From: Streptomyces sp. NBC_00510
GTDB taxonomy: Bacteria; Actinomycetota; Actinomycetes; Streptomycetales; Streptomycetaceae
Assembly (NCBI GenBank): GCA_036013505.1
Contig: CP107851.1
Coordinates: forward strand, 3,038,001 to 3,102,000
DNA: 64,000 nt
Direction: 5' to 3'
Shown: positions 17,702-27,979 of the stretch, piece by piece
Layout of the letters: each line of letters opens with the position of its first letter
How positions within the stretch are numbered: position 1 is the stretch's first letter
Notes under the pieces: generated by a model
Databases searched by the model: none
Told to the model about the DNA's origin: nothing
What the model saw: only the letters and a program-made list of their open reading frames with translations
Made by a program: the position numbers and the translations under genes

Positions 17702-18477
17702 TTTGCAGCCTCCGTGCGCCGCCCCTGACGGCGGGTCACGGCATTGTCCGTGGCACCGGTGATGGCGGAGATGATGTCTTCCTGGGACGTGCTCTTGACG
17801 TCGAAGACGCCGTTGTTGCGGCCGAGCCGCAGTACCGCCACCTTGTCGGCGACGGCCTTGACGTCAACCATGTTGTGGCTGATGAGGATGACGGCGAGGC
17901 CGCGCTCGCGCAGCCGCTCGACCAGGTCGAGCACCTGGGCGGTCTGCTCGACACCGAGGGCGGCGGTGGGCTCGTCGAGGATGACCAGCTTGGGGTCACC
18001 GATCAGGGCGCGCGCGATCGCGACGACCTGACGCTGACCACCCGAGAGGCTGGCGATCGGGATGCGGACGCTGGGGATGCGGATCGACAGCGTGCTGAGC
18101 AGCTCCCGGGACCGCTTCTCCATCATGACCTCGTCGATCACACCGGCGCGCTTGATCTCGCTGCCGAGGTAGAGGTTGGCGACGACGTCGAGGTTGTCGC
18201 ACAGCGCGAGGTCCTGGTAGACGGTGGCGACGCCCAAACCCTGGGCGTCGTGCGGCCGGTTGATGTTGACCGGCTTGCCTTCCCACTCGATGACGCCGTC
18301 ATCGATGGGGTGCACACCGGCAATCGTCTTGACCAGGGTCGACTTCCCTGCGCCGTTGTCGCCTACGAGCGCGACGACTTCTCCGGCGTGAACCTCCAGG
18401 TCGACATCGGTGAGTGCCTGGACCGCACCGAATCGCTTGGAGACTCCGCGCAACGCCAGCACGGGCGTAGCGGACAC
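17698..18477 (-). CDS. xylG: Sugar ABC transporter ATP-binding protein (XylG-like, single domain)
   Basis: A 259-residue ATPase energising the XylFGH transporter. Walker A GDNGAGKST (40-47), the Q-loop in VYQDLALCDNL, the ABC signature LSGGQRQ, Walker B LVILDEP and the switch histidine in LISHNM are all intact. E. coli XylG and RbsA contain two ATPase domains; here there is one, as is normal for actinobacterial homologues, so it should act as a homodimer. GTG 18477 was chosen: AAGGAG lies nine bases before it, while an ATG in frame sits directly on the SD. A large hairpin lies between it and xylF. Confidence 0.92.
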   Translation of the reverse strand: MSATPVLALRGVSKRFGAVQALTDVDLEVHAGEVVALVGDNGAGKSTLVKTIAGVHPIDDGVIEWEGKPVNINRPHDAQGLGVATVYQDLALCDNLDVVANLYLGSEIKRAGVIDEVMMEKRSRELLSTLSIRIPSVRIPIASLSGGQRQVVAIARALIGDPKLVILDEPTAALGVEQTAQVLDLVERLRERGLAVILISHNMVDVKAVADKVAVLRLGRNNGVFDVKSTSQEDIISAITGATDNAVTRRQGRRTEAAK

Positions 18478-18580
18478 GTGAACCATCTCCTTCGCCGCCT
18501 GACCGGCGGGGATGCCGCGCTTGGAGGGGCGCGGAGTTTTGTGCAAACTGCACAGCTTTACATGAACTGGAACGGACTGT

Positions 18581-18636
18581 CTGTCCGGCGCCCGCCCCGT
18601 CAGCGGGGTCTGTTGGACGGGGCGGGCACCGGACAG
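18581..18636 (-). other. Large intercistronic hairpin between xylF and xylG
   Basis: A 21-bp stem (18581-18601 with 18616-18636, one mismatch) and a 14-base loop, 38 bases after the xylF stop. Such structures after binding-protein genes usually reduce read-through or protect the upstream mRNA, so XylF can exceed the permease subunits. Confidence 0.75.
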
Positions 18637-18673
18637 GTTCGCGTGGCGGCCTCCGGAGGGAGGGCCTGCCGTG

Positions 18674-19777
18674 TTACTGGAGGCCGGCGGCCTTGCAGGC
18701 CTTGGCGAACTCGGCCGTGCAGATCTCCTCGACGGACCACAGCTTGTCGGCGACGACCGTGTCCTTGACGTTGGCCTTGGTGACCGAGACCGGGGTCAGC
18801 AGCTGCGACGGGACCTTGTCACCGGAACCGCTGGTCAGCGAGGTGGTGGCCAGCGAGTCGATGGCCTTGCCCTCGACCAGGTTCACCGCGAGCTGGGCGG
18901 CGGCGTCGGCCTCGGGCTTGAACGCCTTGTAGACGGTGCTCGACTGGGTGCCCGCGATGATCCGCTGGATGCCCGCGAGTTCGGCGTCCTGGCCGGTCAG
19001 CGGGATGCCGCTGATGCCGGCGCCCTTGAGGGCGGTGGCGATACCGCCGGCCATGCCGTCGTTCGCGGCGTAGACGCCCGCGATCTTCTTGGCGCCGATC
19101 TGGGTGATGGCCGCCGTCACCTTCTGGTTGGCGACGGTGTCCTTCCACAGACCGCTCTGCTCGTAGGCGATCTTGACCTTGCCGTCGAGGACCTTGTGGG
19201 CACCGGCCTTGAACAGCGCGGCGTTCGGGTCGGCGTCGTCACCGTTGATCATGACGACGTTCGCCGAAGGCTTGGCCTTGTCGCCCAGCGAGTCGAGGAG
19301 CGCCTGGCCCTGCAGCTCGCCGACCTTCTCGTTGTCGAAGGAGACGTACGCGGAGACCGGGCCCTGGGCCAGACGGTCGTACGCGATGACCTTGATGCCC
19401 TTGTCGACGGCGGCCTGGACGGAGGACTTGATGGCAGCGGCGTCCTGGGCGCTGATCACGATCACCTTGACACCCTTGGTGATCATGGTGCTGACCTGCT
19501 GGGCCTGCTTGCCGGAGTCACCCGCGGCGTTCGCGTACTGAACGTCGCAGTCCGCGCACAGCTCCTTGACCTTGGCCTCGAACAGCGGCTTGTCGAACTT
19601 GTCGTAGCGCGCGGTGACGCTGTCGGGGAGCAGCAGACCGATGGTCTTGCTCTTGCTGCCGGCGCTGCTGCTGCCGCCGTCCGCCTTGTCGTCACCGGCC
19701 TTGCCGCACGCAGCGACGGAAAGGGCCATGGAGACGGCCGCGGTGCCGATCACGACGCGACGCATCATTGCGTTCAT
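18674..19777 (-). CDS. xylF: Sugar ABC transporter substrate-binding lipoprotein (XylF-like)
   Basis: A 367-residue lipoprotein. After a basic N-terminus and hydrophobic stretch, the lipobox LSVAAC sets Cys24 as the acylated residue. A Ser/Gly/Lys linker follows, then a periplasmic-binding-protein type 1 fold with TIGLLLPDSVTARYD, VIVISAQDAAAI, VIAYDRLAQG, YVSFDNEKVG and GVYAANDGMAGG, which match xylose/ribose-binding proteins. An ATG at 19777 with GGGAGG upstream. First gene of xylFGH, preceded by a motif that fits published Rok7B7 sites. Substrate assignment to xylose is by synteny and family. Confidence 0.9.
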   Translation of the reverse strand: MNAMMRRVVIGTAAVSMALSVAACGKAGDDKADGGSSSAGSKSKTIGLLLPDSVTARYDKFDKPLFEAKVKELCADCDVQYANAAGDSGKQAQQVSTMITKGVKVIVISAQDAAAIKSSVQAAVDKGIKVIAYDRLAQGPVSAYVSFDNEKVGELQGQALLDSLGDKAKPSANVVMINGDDADPNAALFKAGAHKVLDGKVKIAYEQSGLWKDTVANQKVTAAITQIGAKKIAGVYAANDGMAGGIATALKGAGISGIPLTGQDAELAGIQRIIAGTQSSTVYKAFKPEADAAAQLAVNLVEGKAIDSLATTSLTSGSGDKVPSQLLTPVSVTKANVKDTVVADKLWSVEEICTAEFAKACKAAGLQ

Positions 19778-19854
19778 GTGGGGTTGCCTCCCTGACAGGG
19801 CCGCAAAAGACTGCGGCCGAGGTGAGCGTGAGTCAACTCGGCAACTGCCTTGAC

Positions 19855-19867
19855 GTCAAGAAGTAAA
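19855..19867 (-). promoter_or_regulatory. Candidate Rok7B7 (ROK regulator) binding site before xylF
   Basis: On the minus strand the bases read TTTACTTCTTGAC. This fits at every position the degenerate Rok7B7 motif TTKAMKHSTTSAV that I recall from S. coelicolor work. It overlaps the palindrome CTTGACGTCAAG (19849-19860) and a -35-like TTGACG. It lies 78-90 bases before the xylF ATG. The motif is quoted from memory. Confidence 0.55.
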
Positions 19868-19923
19868 TACTTAACGAGATGGCAACGGTGCGTTTCGTTA
19901 TCTAGATGAACGCAGAGTGATCT

Positions 19924-21126
19924 CTACGGCACAGCAACGGCCGCAGGAACGTTAGCATCCAAAAGGGATGAATCGCCCACTTCGCTGAGGGCCAGCGCCA
20001 GGGCGCCCAGGACCTCCGCACGGGCCCCGAGGCCCCCTGAGACCACCGAAAGCCTACGGGCCGCGCTGGGGATCGCGTACCGCGCCACCGACTCCCTGAT
20101 GGGCGCCAGGACCAGCTCCCCGGCCTCCGCGAGATCACCGCCGAGCACCACCCGGCTCGGGTTCAAGAGGTTGGCTAGGCTGGCGACACCCATGCCGATG
20201 TGCCGGCCGACGTCCGCGATCACCCGGCGGCAGCCGGGGTCGCCCTCCCTGGCCAGCTGCACCATGCGCGCCAGGGTCAGGTCCGGGCCGTGGCTGCCGC
20301 GCAGCAGGTCCAGCACGTAACGGGCGGCGGTGAAGGTCTCCAGGCAGCCGCGGTTTCCGCAGCGGCAGACCGGGCCGGACTCGTCCAGCGTGATGTGGCC
20401 GATCTCGCCCGCGGTGCCGCCGGGACCGCGGTAGATGCGGCCGTCGATCACCAGCCCGGCGCCGACGCCGCTGGCCACCTTGATGTACGCCAGGTCCTTC
20501 ACGCCCCGGCCGCCGCCCCAGACCAGCTCCCCGAGGGCACCGAGGTTCGCGTCGTTGTCCACCTGGACCGGCATGCGCAGCCGCTCGGCCAGTTCCTGGC
20601 GCGGGTTGATGCCGCCCCACCCCGGGAGGATGGCGGTGGACCCCAGCGCGCCGGTCTCCACGTCGATCGGGCCCGGGACGCCGAGGCCGACGCCGATCAC
20701 CTTGTCGGCGTCGATGCCGCTCGACTCGATCAGCCGCGCGACGAGCTGCTCGGCCCGGTCGAAGCCCTCGGAGGCCGAGGCGTCCACGTCGATCGGCTCG
20801 GACTGCTCGGCCAGCACCTGGTGGGCCAGGTTGCCGACCGCGACGCGCAGGTGGGAGTGCCCGAAGTCGACGCCCACGACGACACCCGCGTCGCCGGACA
20901 GCGCCACCGCGCGGGCCCGGCGGCCTCCCGAGGAGGTGGGCGTGACCTGTACGGTCCCGTTGTCGCGCAACTCGCGGACGATGTTGGAGACCGTCGCCGC
21001 GGACAGCCCCGTCGTACGGGCGATCTCCGCCTGCGTCAGCGAACCCGCCAGCCGTACGGCCCGGACCACCCGCTCGAGGTTGGCCCGGTGCAGCGACGAC
21101 TGGGACCCCGGAGTCTCCACGACCAT
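19924..21126 (-). CDS. rok7B7: ROK-family transcriptional regulator (Rok7B7/XylR-like)
   Basis: A 400-residue repressor-type ROK protein. The N-terminal winged helix is SLTQAEIARTTGLSAATVSNIVREL (~30-54). The sugar-kinase-like part has VVGVDFGHSHLRVAVGN (phosphate 1), GLGVPGPID, the EIGHITL sugar-binding motif and the zinc motif CRCGNRGCLETF. GxGD-type kinase residues look partial, as in regulators. ATG 21126 was preferred to GTG 21156 because GGAG lies just upstream. Position between an ngcEFG-like operon and xylFGH matches the S. coelicolor Rok7B7 locus, where it controls xylose uptake, carbon repression and antibiotics (established there, inferred here). Confidence 0.88.
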   Translation of the reverse strand: MVVETPGSQSSLHRANLERVVRAVRLAGSLTQAEIARTTGLSAATVSNIVRELRDNGTVQVTPTSSGGRRARAVALSGDAGVVVGVDFGHSHLRVAVGNLAHQVLAEQSEPIDVDASASEGFDRAEQLVARLIESSGIDADKVIGVGLGVPGPIDVETGALGSTAILPGWGGINPRQELAERLRMPVQVDNDANLGALGELVWGGGRGVKDLAYIKVASGVGAGLVIDGRIYRGPGGTAGEIGHITLDESGPVCRCGNRGCLETFTAARYVLDLLRGSHGPDLTLARMVQLAREGDPGCRRVIADVGRHIGMGVASLANLLNPSRVVLGGDLAEAGELVLAPIRESVARYAIPSAARRLSVVSGGLGARAEVLGALALALSEVGDSSLLDANVPAAVAVP

Positions 21127-21264
21127 TCCACTCCTGCCGAACCGGACGGGAGCCACGCCGATGAGACCCCGTCGTCTACAACATGTGAACTCTAAGCAAG
21201 CCTTTAGGCCCGCTTCCCGTCAAGGGGCAGAACCAGACCGCTGACGTAATGCCCGAAAAATCCA

Positions 21265-21295
21265 GAAGCGGCCCCGCATACGGCGGGACCGCTTC
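21265..21295 (-). terminator. Terminator of the ngcEFG-like operon
   Basis: A 13-bp stem with one mismatch (21265-21277 with 21283-21295), followed on the minus strand by TTTTT within six bases. It is one of the few hairpins here with a U-tract. It separates the transporter genes from the ROK gene. Confidence 0.8.
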
Positions 21296-21346
21296 CGCTC
21301 CAACGTCCGGGCGACCGGACGGCGGCCACGTGGAGTGACCTTCCGG

Positions 21347-22282
21347 TTACTTCAAGGTGCCGGCCGTCAGACCCGCCTGCACCTGCCGCTGGAAGGAGAG
21401 GTAGACCACGAGCACCGGCAGCATCGCGATGGTCATGCCCGCGAAGAGCGCCGGGTAGTCACCGGAGTACCCCTGCTGCTGCGCCAGGTTCACCAGGCCC
21501 TGGGCCAGCATCGAGCGGTCCGGGTCGCTGCTGGACTGCTGCTGCTGCAGGGTCATCGGCAGGATGTACTGGTTCCACTGGCCCAGCACGTTGAAGATGC
21601 CCACGCTGATCAGGCCCGGCTTCGCCATCGGCAGCATCACCTGGAAGAAGGCCCGGGAGTGGGAGCAGCCGTCGATCATGGCCGCCTCGTGCACCGCCGT
21701 GGGCAGGGTCCTGAAGAAGGAGTGCATGAAGAAGACGGTGAAGGGCAGCGAGTAGGCGACGTAGACCAGGATCAGGCCCTGGTAGGTGTTGAGCATGCCC
21801 AGGTTGCTGACCATGAAGAACAACGGCACGAGGGCGAGGTACACCGGGAACATCGCGCCGCCGACGAACAGGTAGAAGATGATCCGGTTGCCGGGGAACT
21901 CGTAGCGCGCCAACACGTACGCCGTCATCGACCCGAGCAGCATCGTCAGCGGCACCGAGAACACCAGCACGATCACCGTGTTCACGAAGAAGTCGCCGAT
22001 GCCCTTCTCCCAGGCCCGGGAGAACGCGTCGAAGGACCAGTGCGAGGGCCAGGACCAGGCGCTCGCGCCGATCTCGGAATTGTTCTTGAAGGACCCGAGG
22101 ACGATCCAGCCCAGGGGCAGGAGGATCAGCACGCCCCACAGGACCAGGAAACCGTGCGAGAAGACGTTGAGCGTCGCGCCGCCGTCGGCGAAGCGTTCCC
22201 GTTCCGTCTTCTTGCTGCCGATGGTGGTGGGCTGCCCCTTGAATACCGGTACCGGAGTGGGCTGCTTGATGGGAGTGGCCAT
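21347..22282 (-). CDS. ngcG: Carbohydrate ABC transporter permease, MalG type (NgcG-like)
   Basis: A 311-residue permease with six hydrophobic segments after a ~35-residue cytoplasmic N-terminus. The EAA loop EAAMIDGCSHSRAFFQVMLPMAKPG (~205-229) contacts the shared ATPase. The last gene of a binding protein-permease-permease operon that lacks its own ATPase, so it most likely uses a general ATPase such as MsiK encoded elsewhere. ATG 22282 lies 16 bases after the NgcF stop. By gene order next to rok7B7 it corresponds to the third gene of the S. coelicolor chitobiose/GlcNAc system. Confidence 0.85.
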   Translation of the reverse strand: MATPIKQPTPVPVFKGQPTTIGSKKTERERFADGGATLNVFSHGFLVLWGVLILLPLGWIVLGSFKNNSEIGASAWSWPSHWSFDAFSRAWEKGIGDFFVNTVIVLVFSVPLTMLLGSMTAYVLARYEFPGNRIIFYLFVGGAMFPVYLALVPLFFMVSNLGMLNTYQGLILVYVAYSLPFTVFFMHSFFRTLPTAVHEAAMIDGCSHSRAFFQVMLPMAKPGLISVGIFNVLGQWNQYILPMTLQQQQSSSDPDRSMLAQGLVNLAQQQGYSGDYPALFAGMTIAMLPVLVVYLSFQRQVQAGLTAGTLK

Positions 22283-22298
22283 GGGATGCGCTCCCCGC

Positions 22299-23231
22299 TC
22301 AGTACTCGATGCGATCGCGGCGGGAGACCCGCAGCGCGACGGCGGAAAGGATCAGGGTGAGGAAGAGGATGACGACGCCCATCGCACAGGCGTAGCCGCT
22401 CTTTCCGAAGGTGAGGAAGTTGCGCATCAGGTAGGTCGCCATGACCTCACCGTGGTAGTCGGGACCGCCGCCGAAGTTCGATCCCGGAGTGAGGACCGAG
22501 GCCAGTACGAAGAAGTCCATGGCGGCGATGGCGAGGTACACCCAGGCCGTCTGCACGCTGTCCCACAGGAGCGGAAGGGTCACCTTGAAGAAGGTCTGCA
22601 GGCGGCCGGCGCCGTCCAGCAGGGCGGCCTCGTAGATGTCCTTGGGAACGGACTGCATGGCCGCCGAGAACAGCACCAGGTAGAAACCGACACCGGCCCA
22701 GATCTGCACGCCGAGAAGGCACCACATCACCAGGTTGGGACTGTTCAGCCATTCGATCGGGGCCTGTGGGTCCTCGAGGTGCAGTTTGATCAGGATGCCG
22801 TTCAGCAGGCCGCTTCCGTCACTGCGGTAGACCGCCTGGAAGAGCACGACGAGAATGGCGACGGAAAGCACCTGGGGGAAGAAGAAGATCACCTTGTAGA
22901 AGGCGGATCCGTGTACTCCCCGGACGCCCGTCGTGCCGCCGCGGCCGCCCACGTTGAGCATGAAGGCGAAGAAGAGCGCCAGCAGGATCGTGATCACCGG
23001 CAGGAAGACCAGCAGCAGCACGTTGTGCCGGAGCGCCTGCAGGAAGACGTGGTCCCCGAAGAGCTTCGTGTAATTCTCCAGGCCGACGAAGTGCATCTCC
23101 TGGGACTGCCCGGACCAGTCCGTCAGGGAATACCCGAACGTCTGCAGGTACGGCCAGATCACGAAGACGACGTAGAGCACGACCGGAATGAAGAGGAATC
23201 CCGCGATGAACGGGTACTTGCGGTAACGCAT
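22299..23231 (-). CDS. ngcF: Carbohydrate ABC transporter permease, MalF type (NgcF-like)
   Basis: A 310-residue permease with six main transmembrane segments, from YPFIAGFLFIPVVLYVVFVIWPY to GVVILFLTLILSAVALRV. The coupling loop is EAALLDGAGRLQTFFKVTLPLLW (~192-214). It partners the MalG-type subunit just downstream. Its ATG at 23231 is 102 bases after the binding-protein stop, and that spacer holds a large double hairpin. Substrate inferred from the operon: N,N'-diacetylchitobiose or GlcNAc. Confidence 0.85.
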   Translation of the reverse strand: MRYRKYPFIAGFLFIPVVLYVVFVIWPYLQTFGYSLTDWSGQSQEMHFVGLENYTKLFGDHVFLQALRHNVLLLVFLPVITILLALFFAFMLNVGGRGGTTGVRGVHGSAFYKVIFFFPQVLSVAILVVLFQAVYRSDGSGLLNGILIKLHLEDPQAPIEWLNSPNLVMWCLLGVQIWAGVGFYLVLFSAAMQSVPKDIYEAALLDGAGRLQTFFKVTLPLLWDSVQTAWVYLAIAAMDFFVLASVLTPGSNFGGGPDYHGEVMATYLMRNFLTFGKSGYACAMGVVILFLTLILSAVALRVSRRDRIEY

Positions 23232-23260
23232 GGCACTGCTCCTGCCATCGGGTAGACCGT

Positions 23261-23317
23261 CGCACCGGGGCCCCGAACGCCCCCTGGACCATCAGGGGGC
23301 ACCGGGGCCCCGGTGCG
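23261..23317 (-). other. Double-stem hairpin between ngcE-like and ngcF-like genes
   Basis: An outer perfect 15-bp stem (23261-23275 with 23303-23317) encloses a perfect 8-bp stem (23279-23286 with 23293-23300). It begins 17 bases after the binding-protein stop. It probably sets differential expression of binding protein over permeases, as in the xylF-xylG gap. Confidence 0.75.
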
Positions 23318-23333
23318 CAAGGGCCGGTCGGTA

Positions 23334-24728
23334 CTAAGAGCCCTTCTTGGCCTTCTCGGCCGCCGCCTTGACCCGCTTGAGCCAGTCGGCGGGCTTGATG
23401 CGCTTGGCCATCAACTCGGCACTGGCGTTCTGCACGTCCGTGTCGAAGGCGCTCTGCGTGTTGATGTAGTTGTAGTTGAAGACGTTGCCGCCGGCCGCGG
23501 TGAGCGCCGTGACGGTGGACTTGGTGCCCGGGCGCAGCTGGACGTCGGAGCCGACGCCGTCCTTGAGCACGGTCAGCGAGTTGGCCGTCTGGGCGAACTT
23601 GCTCGAGGCTTCCTTGGTGAGCATCATCCGCAGGAACTCCAGGCCGCCAGCCTGGTTCTTGGCCTTCTTCGGGACGATGAAGGGCTCACCGGCGCCGGCC
23701 CGGATCGCCTCGAAGGGCAGCTTGTCGCCGTCCAGTGAGGGGATCGGCAGGAAGGTCATCTCGAAGTCCGCGGGGGTGGCCTTCAGCTGCTCGTTCTCCA
23801 GCCACGAACCGCAGGGGATGAAGGCGGCCTTGCCCTCGTTCCAGGCGGTCTGCGACTCGATGTGGGTCATGCCGTTGGTGCCGGGGAGCAGGTAGCCCTT
23901 GTCGGCGATCTGGTAGACGGCCTCGACGGCCGCCTTGGCGGCGGGCTCGTCCCACACCGTCGGGTCGAGGCTGTCGATCCGCTTCACCAGGTCGGGACCG
24001 CCGTGCTTGGCGATCAGGTCCATGACCACGATGTTGATGTAGTACGGGTACTTGCCCTGGTGGCAGAAGGGCGCCATGCCCGACTTCTTGATCTCCTCGG
24101 AGAGGGACATGAAGTCGGACCAGGTCTTCGGCGCGGTCCAGCCCTTCTCCTTGAAGAGCTTGCCGGAGTACCACAGGCCCCAGACGGTGTAGATGTAGGA
24201 CAGCTGGTACATCTTGCCGTCGTCGAAACTGCCGATCTCGACGGTGCCGGGCTGCAGGACGTCCCTGATCTTCTTGCTCGGGTCGTCGATGTAGGGCGCG
24301 TCGAGGAGCGGGGTGAGGTCGGTGAGCTGGCCGCTCTTGTAGAGCACGTCCAGCTTGATCTGCTGGGCGCCGGAGTCGTCGACGACGTCCGGCGGGTTGC
24401 CGGCGTTGAAGCGGGGCTGGAGCTTTCCGGTGATCTCCTGGGTGCCGAGGTGGCTGACCTTCGACCCGGAGAACTTCTTCTTGTAGATCTTCTCGAACTC
24501 GATGGCGTACGCGTCGCCGTAGCCGCCCTTGAAGATCACGACGTCCAGAGGGGCGTCGTTGGCCACGCCGAAGGGGTTGTCCTTGGACTTCTCGCCCTTC
24601 TCGCCGGTCTTGTCGTTGCCGCTGCCGCTGGACGCACAGGCACTCAGCAGACCCGCGGCCGGAGCGGCCAACAGGCCCACCGCTGCAGCCCGCTTGATCA
24701 GATCGCGCCGGTTGACGTCGGATCTCAT
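23334..24728 (-). CDS. ngcE: Tat-exported sugar-binding lipoprotein (NgcE-like)
   Basis: A 464-residue extracellular solute-binding protein. The signal peptide has a twin-arginine motif (NRRDLIKRAA, residues 6-15) and a lipobox GLLSAC, so it should be folded and lipidated before export. A Gly/Lys linker follows, then the family 1 fold with VIFKGGYGDAYAIEFEKIYKKKF and W-rich segments (YTVWGLWYSGKLFKEKGW) that stack on sugars. ATG 24728 has GTGAGG upstream. Heads the operon. In S. coelicolor the protein in this position binds diacetylchitobiose (established there; transferred by synteny). A candidate DasR site lies upstream. Confidence 0.85.
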   Translation of the reverse strand: MRSDVNRRDLIKRAAAVGLLAAPAAGLLSACASSGSGNDKTGEKGEKSKDNPFGVANDAPLDVVIFKGGYGDAYAIEFEKIYKKKFSGSKVSHLGTQEITGKLQPRFNAGNPPDVVDDSGAQQIKLDVLYKSGQLTDLTPLLDAPYIDDPSKKIRDVLQPGTVEIGSFDDGKMYQLSYIYTVWGLWYSGKLFKEKGWTAPKTWSDFMSLSEEIKKSGMAPFCHQGKYPYYINIVVMDLIAKHGGPDLVKRIDSLDPTVWDEPAAKAAVEAVYQIADKGYLLPGTNGMTHIESQTAWNEGKAAFIPCGSWLENEQLKATPADFEMTFLPIPSLDGDKLPFEAIRAGAGEPFIVPKKAKNQAGGLEFLRMMLTKEASSKFAQTANSLTVLKDGVGSDVQLRPGTKSTVTALTAAGGNVFNYNYINTQSAFDTDVQNASAELMAKRIKPADWLKRVKAAAEKAKKGS

Positions 24729-24844
24729 GCTCAAGTCCTCACCTTCTCCAGGACCCATGCGGTGCGGAGTTGAATCTGTGCACGGGCCACGCACCCGTTG
24801 TTCCCCCCGCGCAAGCCCGCGTTCAGCGGGCCTCCTGGACGCCG

Positions 24845-24860
24845 ACAGGTATAGTCCACT
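24845..24860. promoter_or_regulatory. Candidate DasR-responsive element (dre) before the ngcE-like gene
   Basis: ACAGGTATAGTCCACT matches the dre consensus ACTGGTCTAGACCACT at 13 of 16 positions. It lies 117-132 bases before the binding-protein ATG and overlaps a -10-like TATACC on the minus strand. DasR is the GlcNAc-responsive GntR regulator of chitin and amino-sugar uptake in streptomycetes, which fits the transporter. Confidence 0.6.
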
Positions 24861-24931
24861 TCCCGCGAGGTGGGCAAGGTCATGCGCGCTTTTGACGGAC
24901 AGCTTTCCCTAGTTGAGACCTGCCGGTAACG

Positions 24932-24972
24932 CGAACGGGCCCGCACCCCCGGCAGGGGTGCGGGCCCGTTCG
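24932..24972 (-). terminator. Terminator of aconitase gene
   Basis: A perfect 18-bp stem (24932-24949 with 24955-24972) and a five-base loop, 22 bases after the acnA stop. Confidence 0.9.
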
Positions 24973-24994
24973 TCGGGTCCGGACGCGGTGATCC

Positions 24995-27775
<2,781 letters not shown>

Positions 27776-27776
27776 C

Positions 27777-27795
27777 TAAGGTAAGGCTAAGTAAG
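27777..27795. promoter_or_regulatory. Iron-box-like sequence 1 upstream of acnA
   Basis: TAAGGTAAGGCTAAGTAAG matches the DtxR/IdeR/DmdR consensus TTAGGTTAGGCTAACCTAA at 13 of 19 positions, with a near-perfect left two-thirds. It overlaps the second copy by four bases. Confidence 0.5.
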
Positions 27796-27810
27796 GTGAG
27801 CCTTACCTCT
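27792..27810. promoter_or_regulatory. Iron-box-like sequence 2 upstream of acnA
   Basis: TAAGGTGAGCCTTACCTCT matches the DtxR/IdeR/DmdR consensus at 13 of 19 positions and is itself a good inverted repeat (AAGGTGAG/C-CTTACCT). It lies 83-101 bases before the acnA GTG. Confidence 0.5.
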
Positions 27811-27835
27811 GGCGGCAGCGGTGCGCCTTGGCAGA

Positions 27836-27853
27836 TATCTCGATGTCGAGATA
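27836..27853. promoter_or_regulatory. 18-bp MarR/TamR-type palindrome upstream of acnA
   Basis: TATCTCGATGTCGAGATA is an inverted repeat with eight-base arms around a TG centre. MarR proteins of the UrtR branch bind 18-bp palindromes of this style, and TamR of S. coelicolor is reported to control the aconitase gene. No tamR is seen in this window. Assignment by motif shape and precedent. Confidence 0.5.
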
Positions 27854-27979
27854 ACTCTAATACATCACCGCTGCCGGGTCATGCGCTGGGCCGCCCGTGT
27901 GCGGCATCACGCCCCTTCCCCGTGCCCCGGGGGCCCGTCCCGCCCCGCCCCGCCAGGGTGCCGCCGTGAGGCCCTGCCC

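Noticed and set aside
19900-19907. ATCTAGAT palindrome as a second DasR site near xylF
   Set aside because: Only the TCTAGA core fits; the flanking GG/CC positions of the dre consensus are missing.
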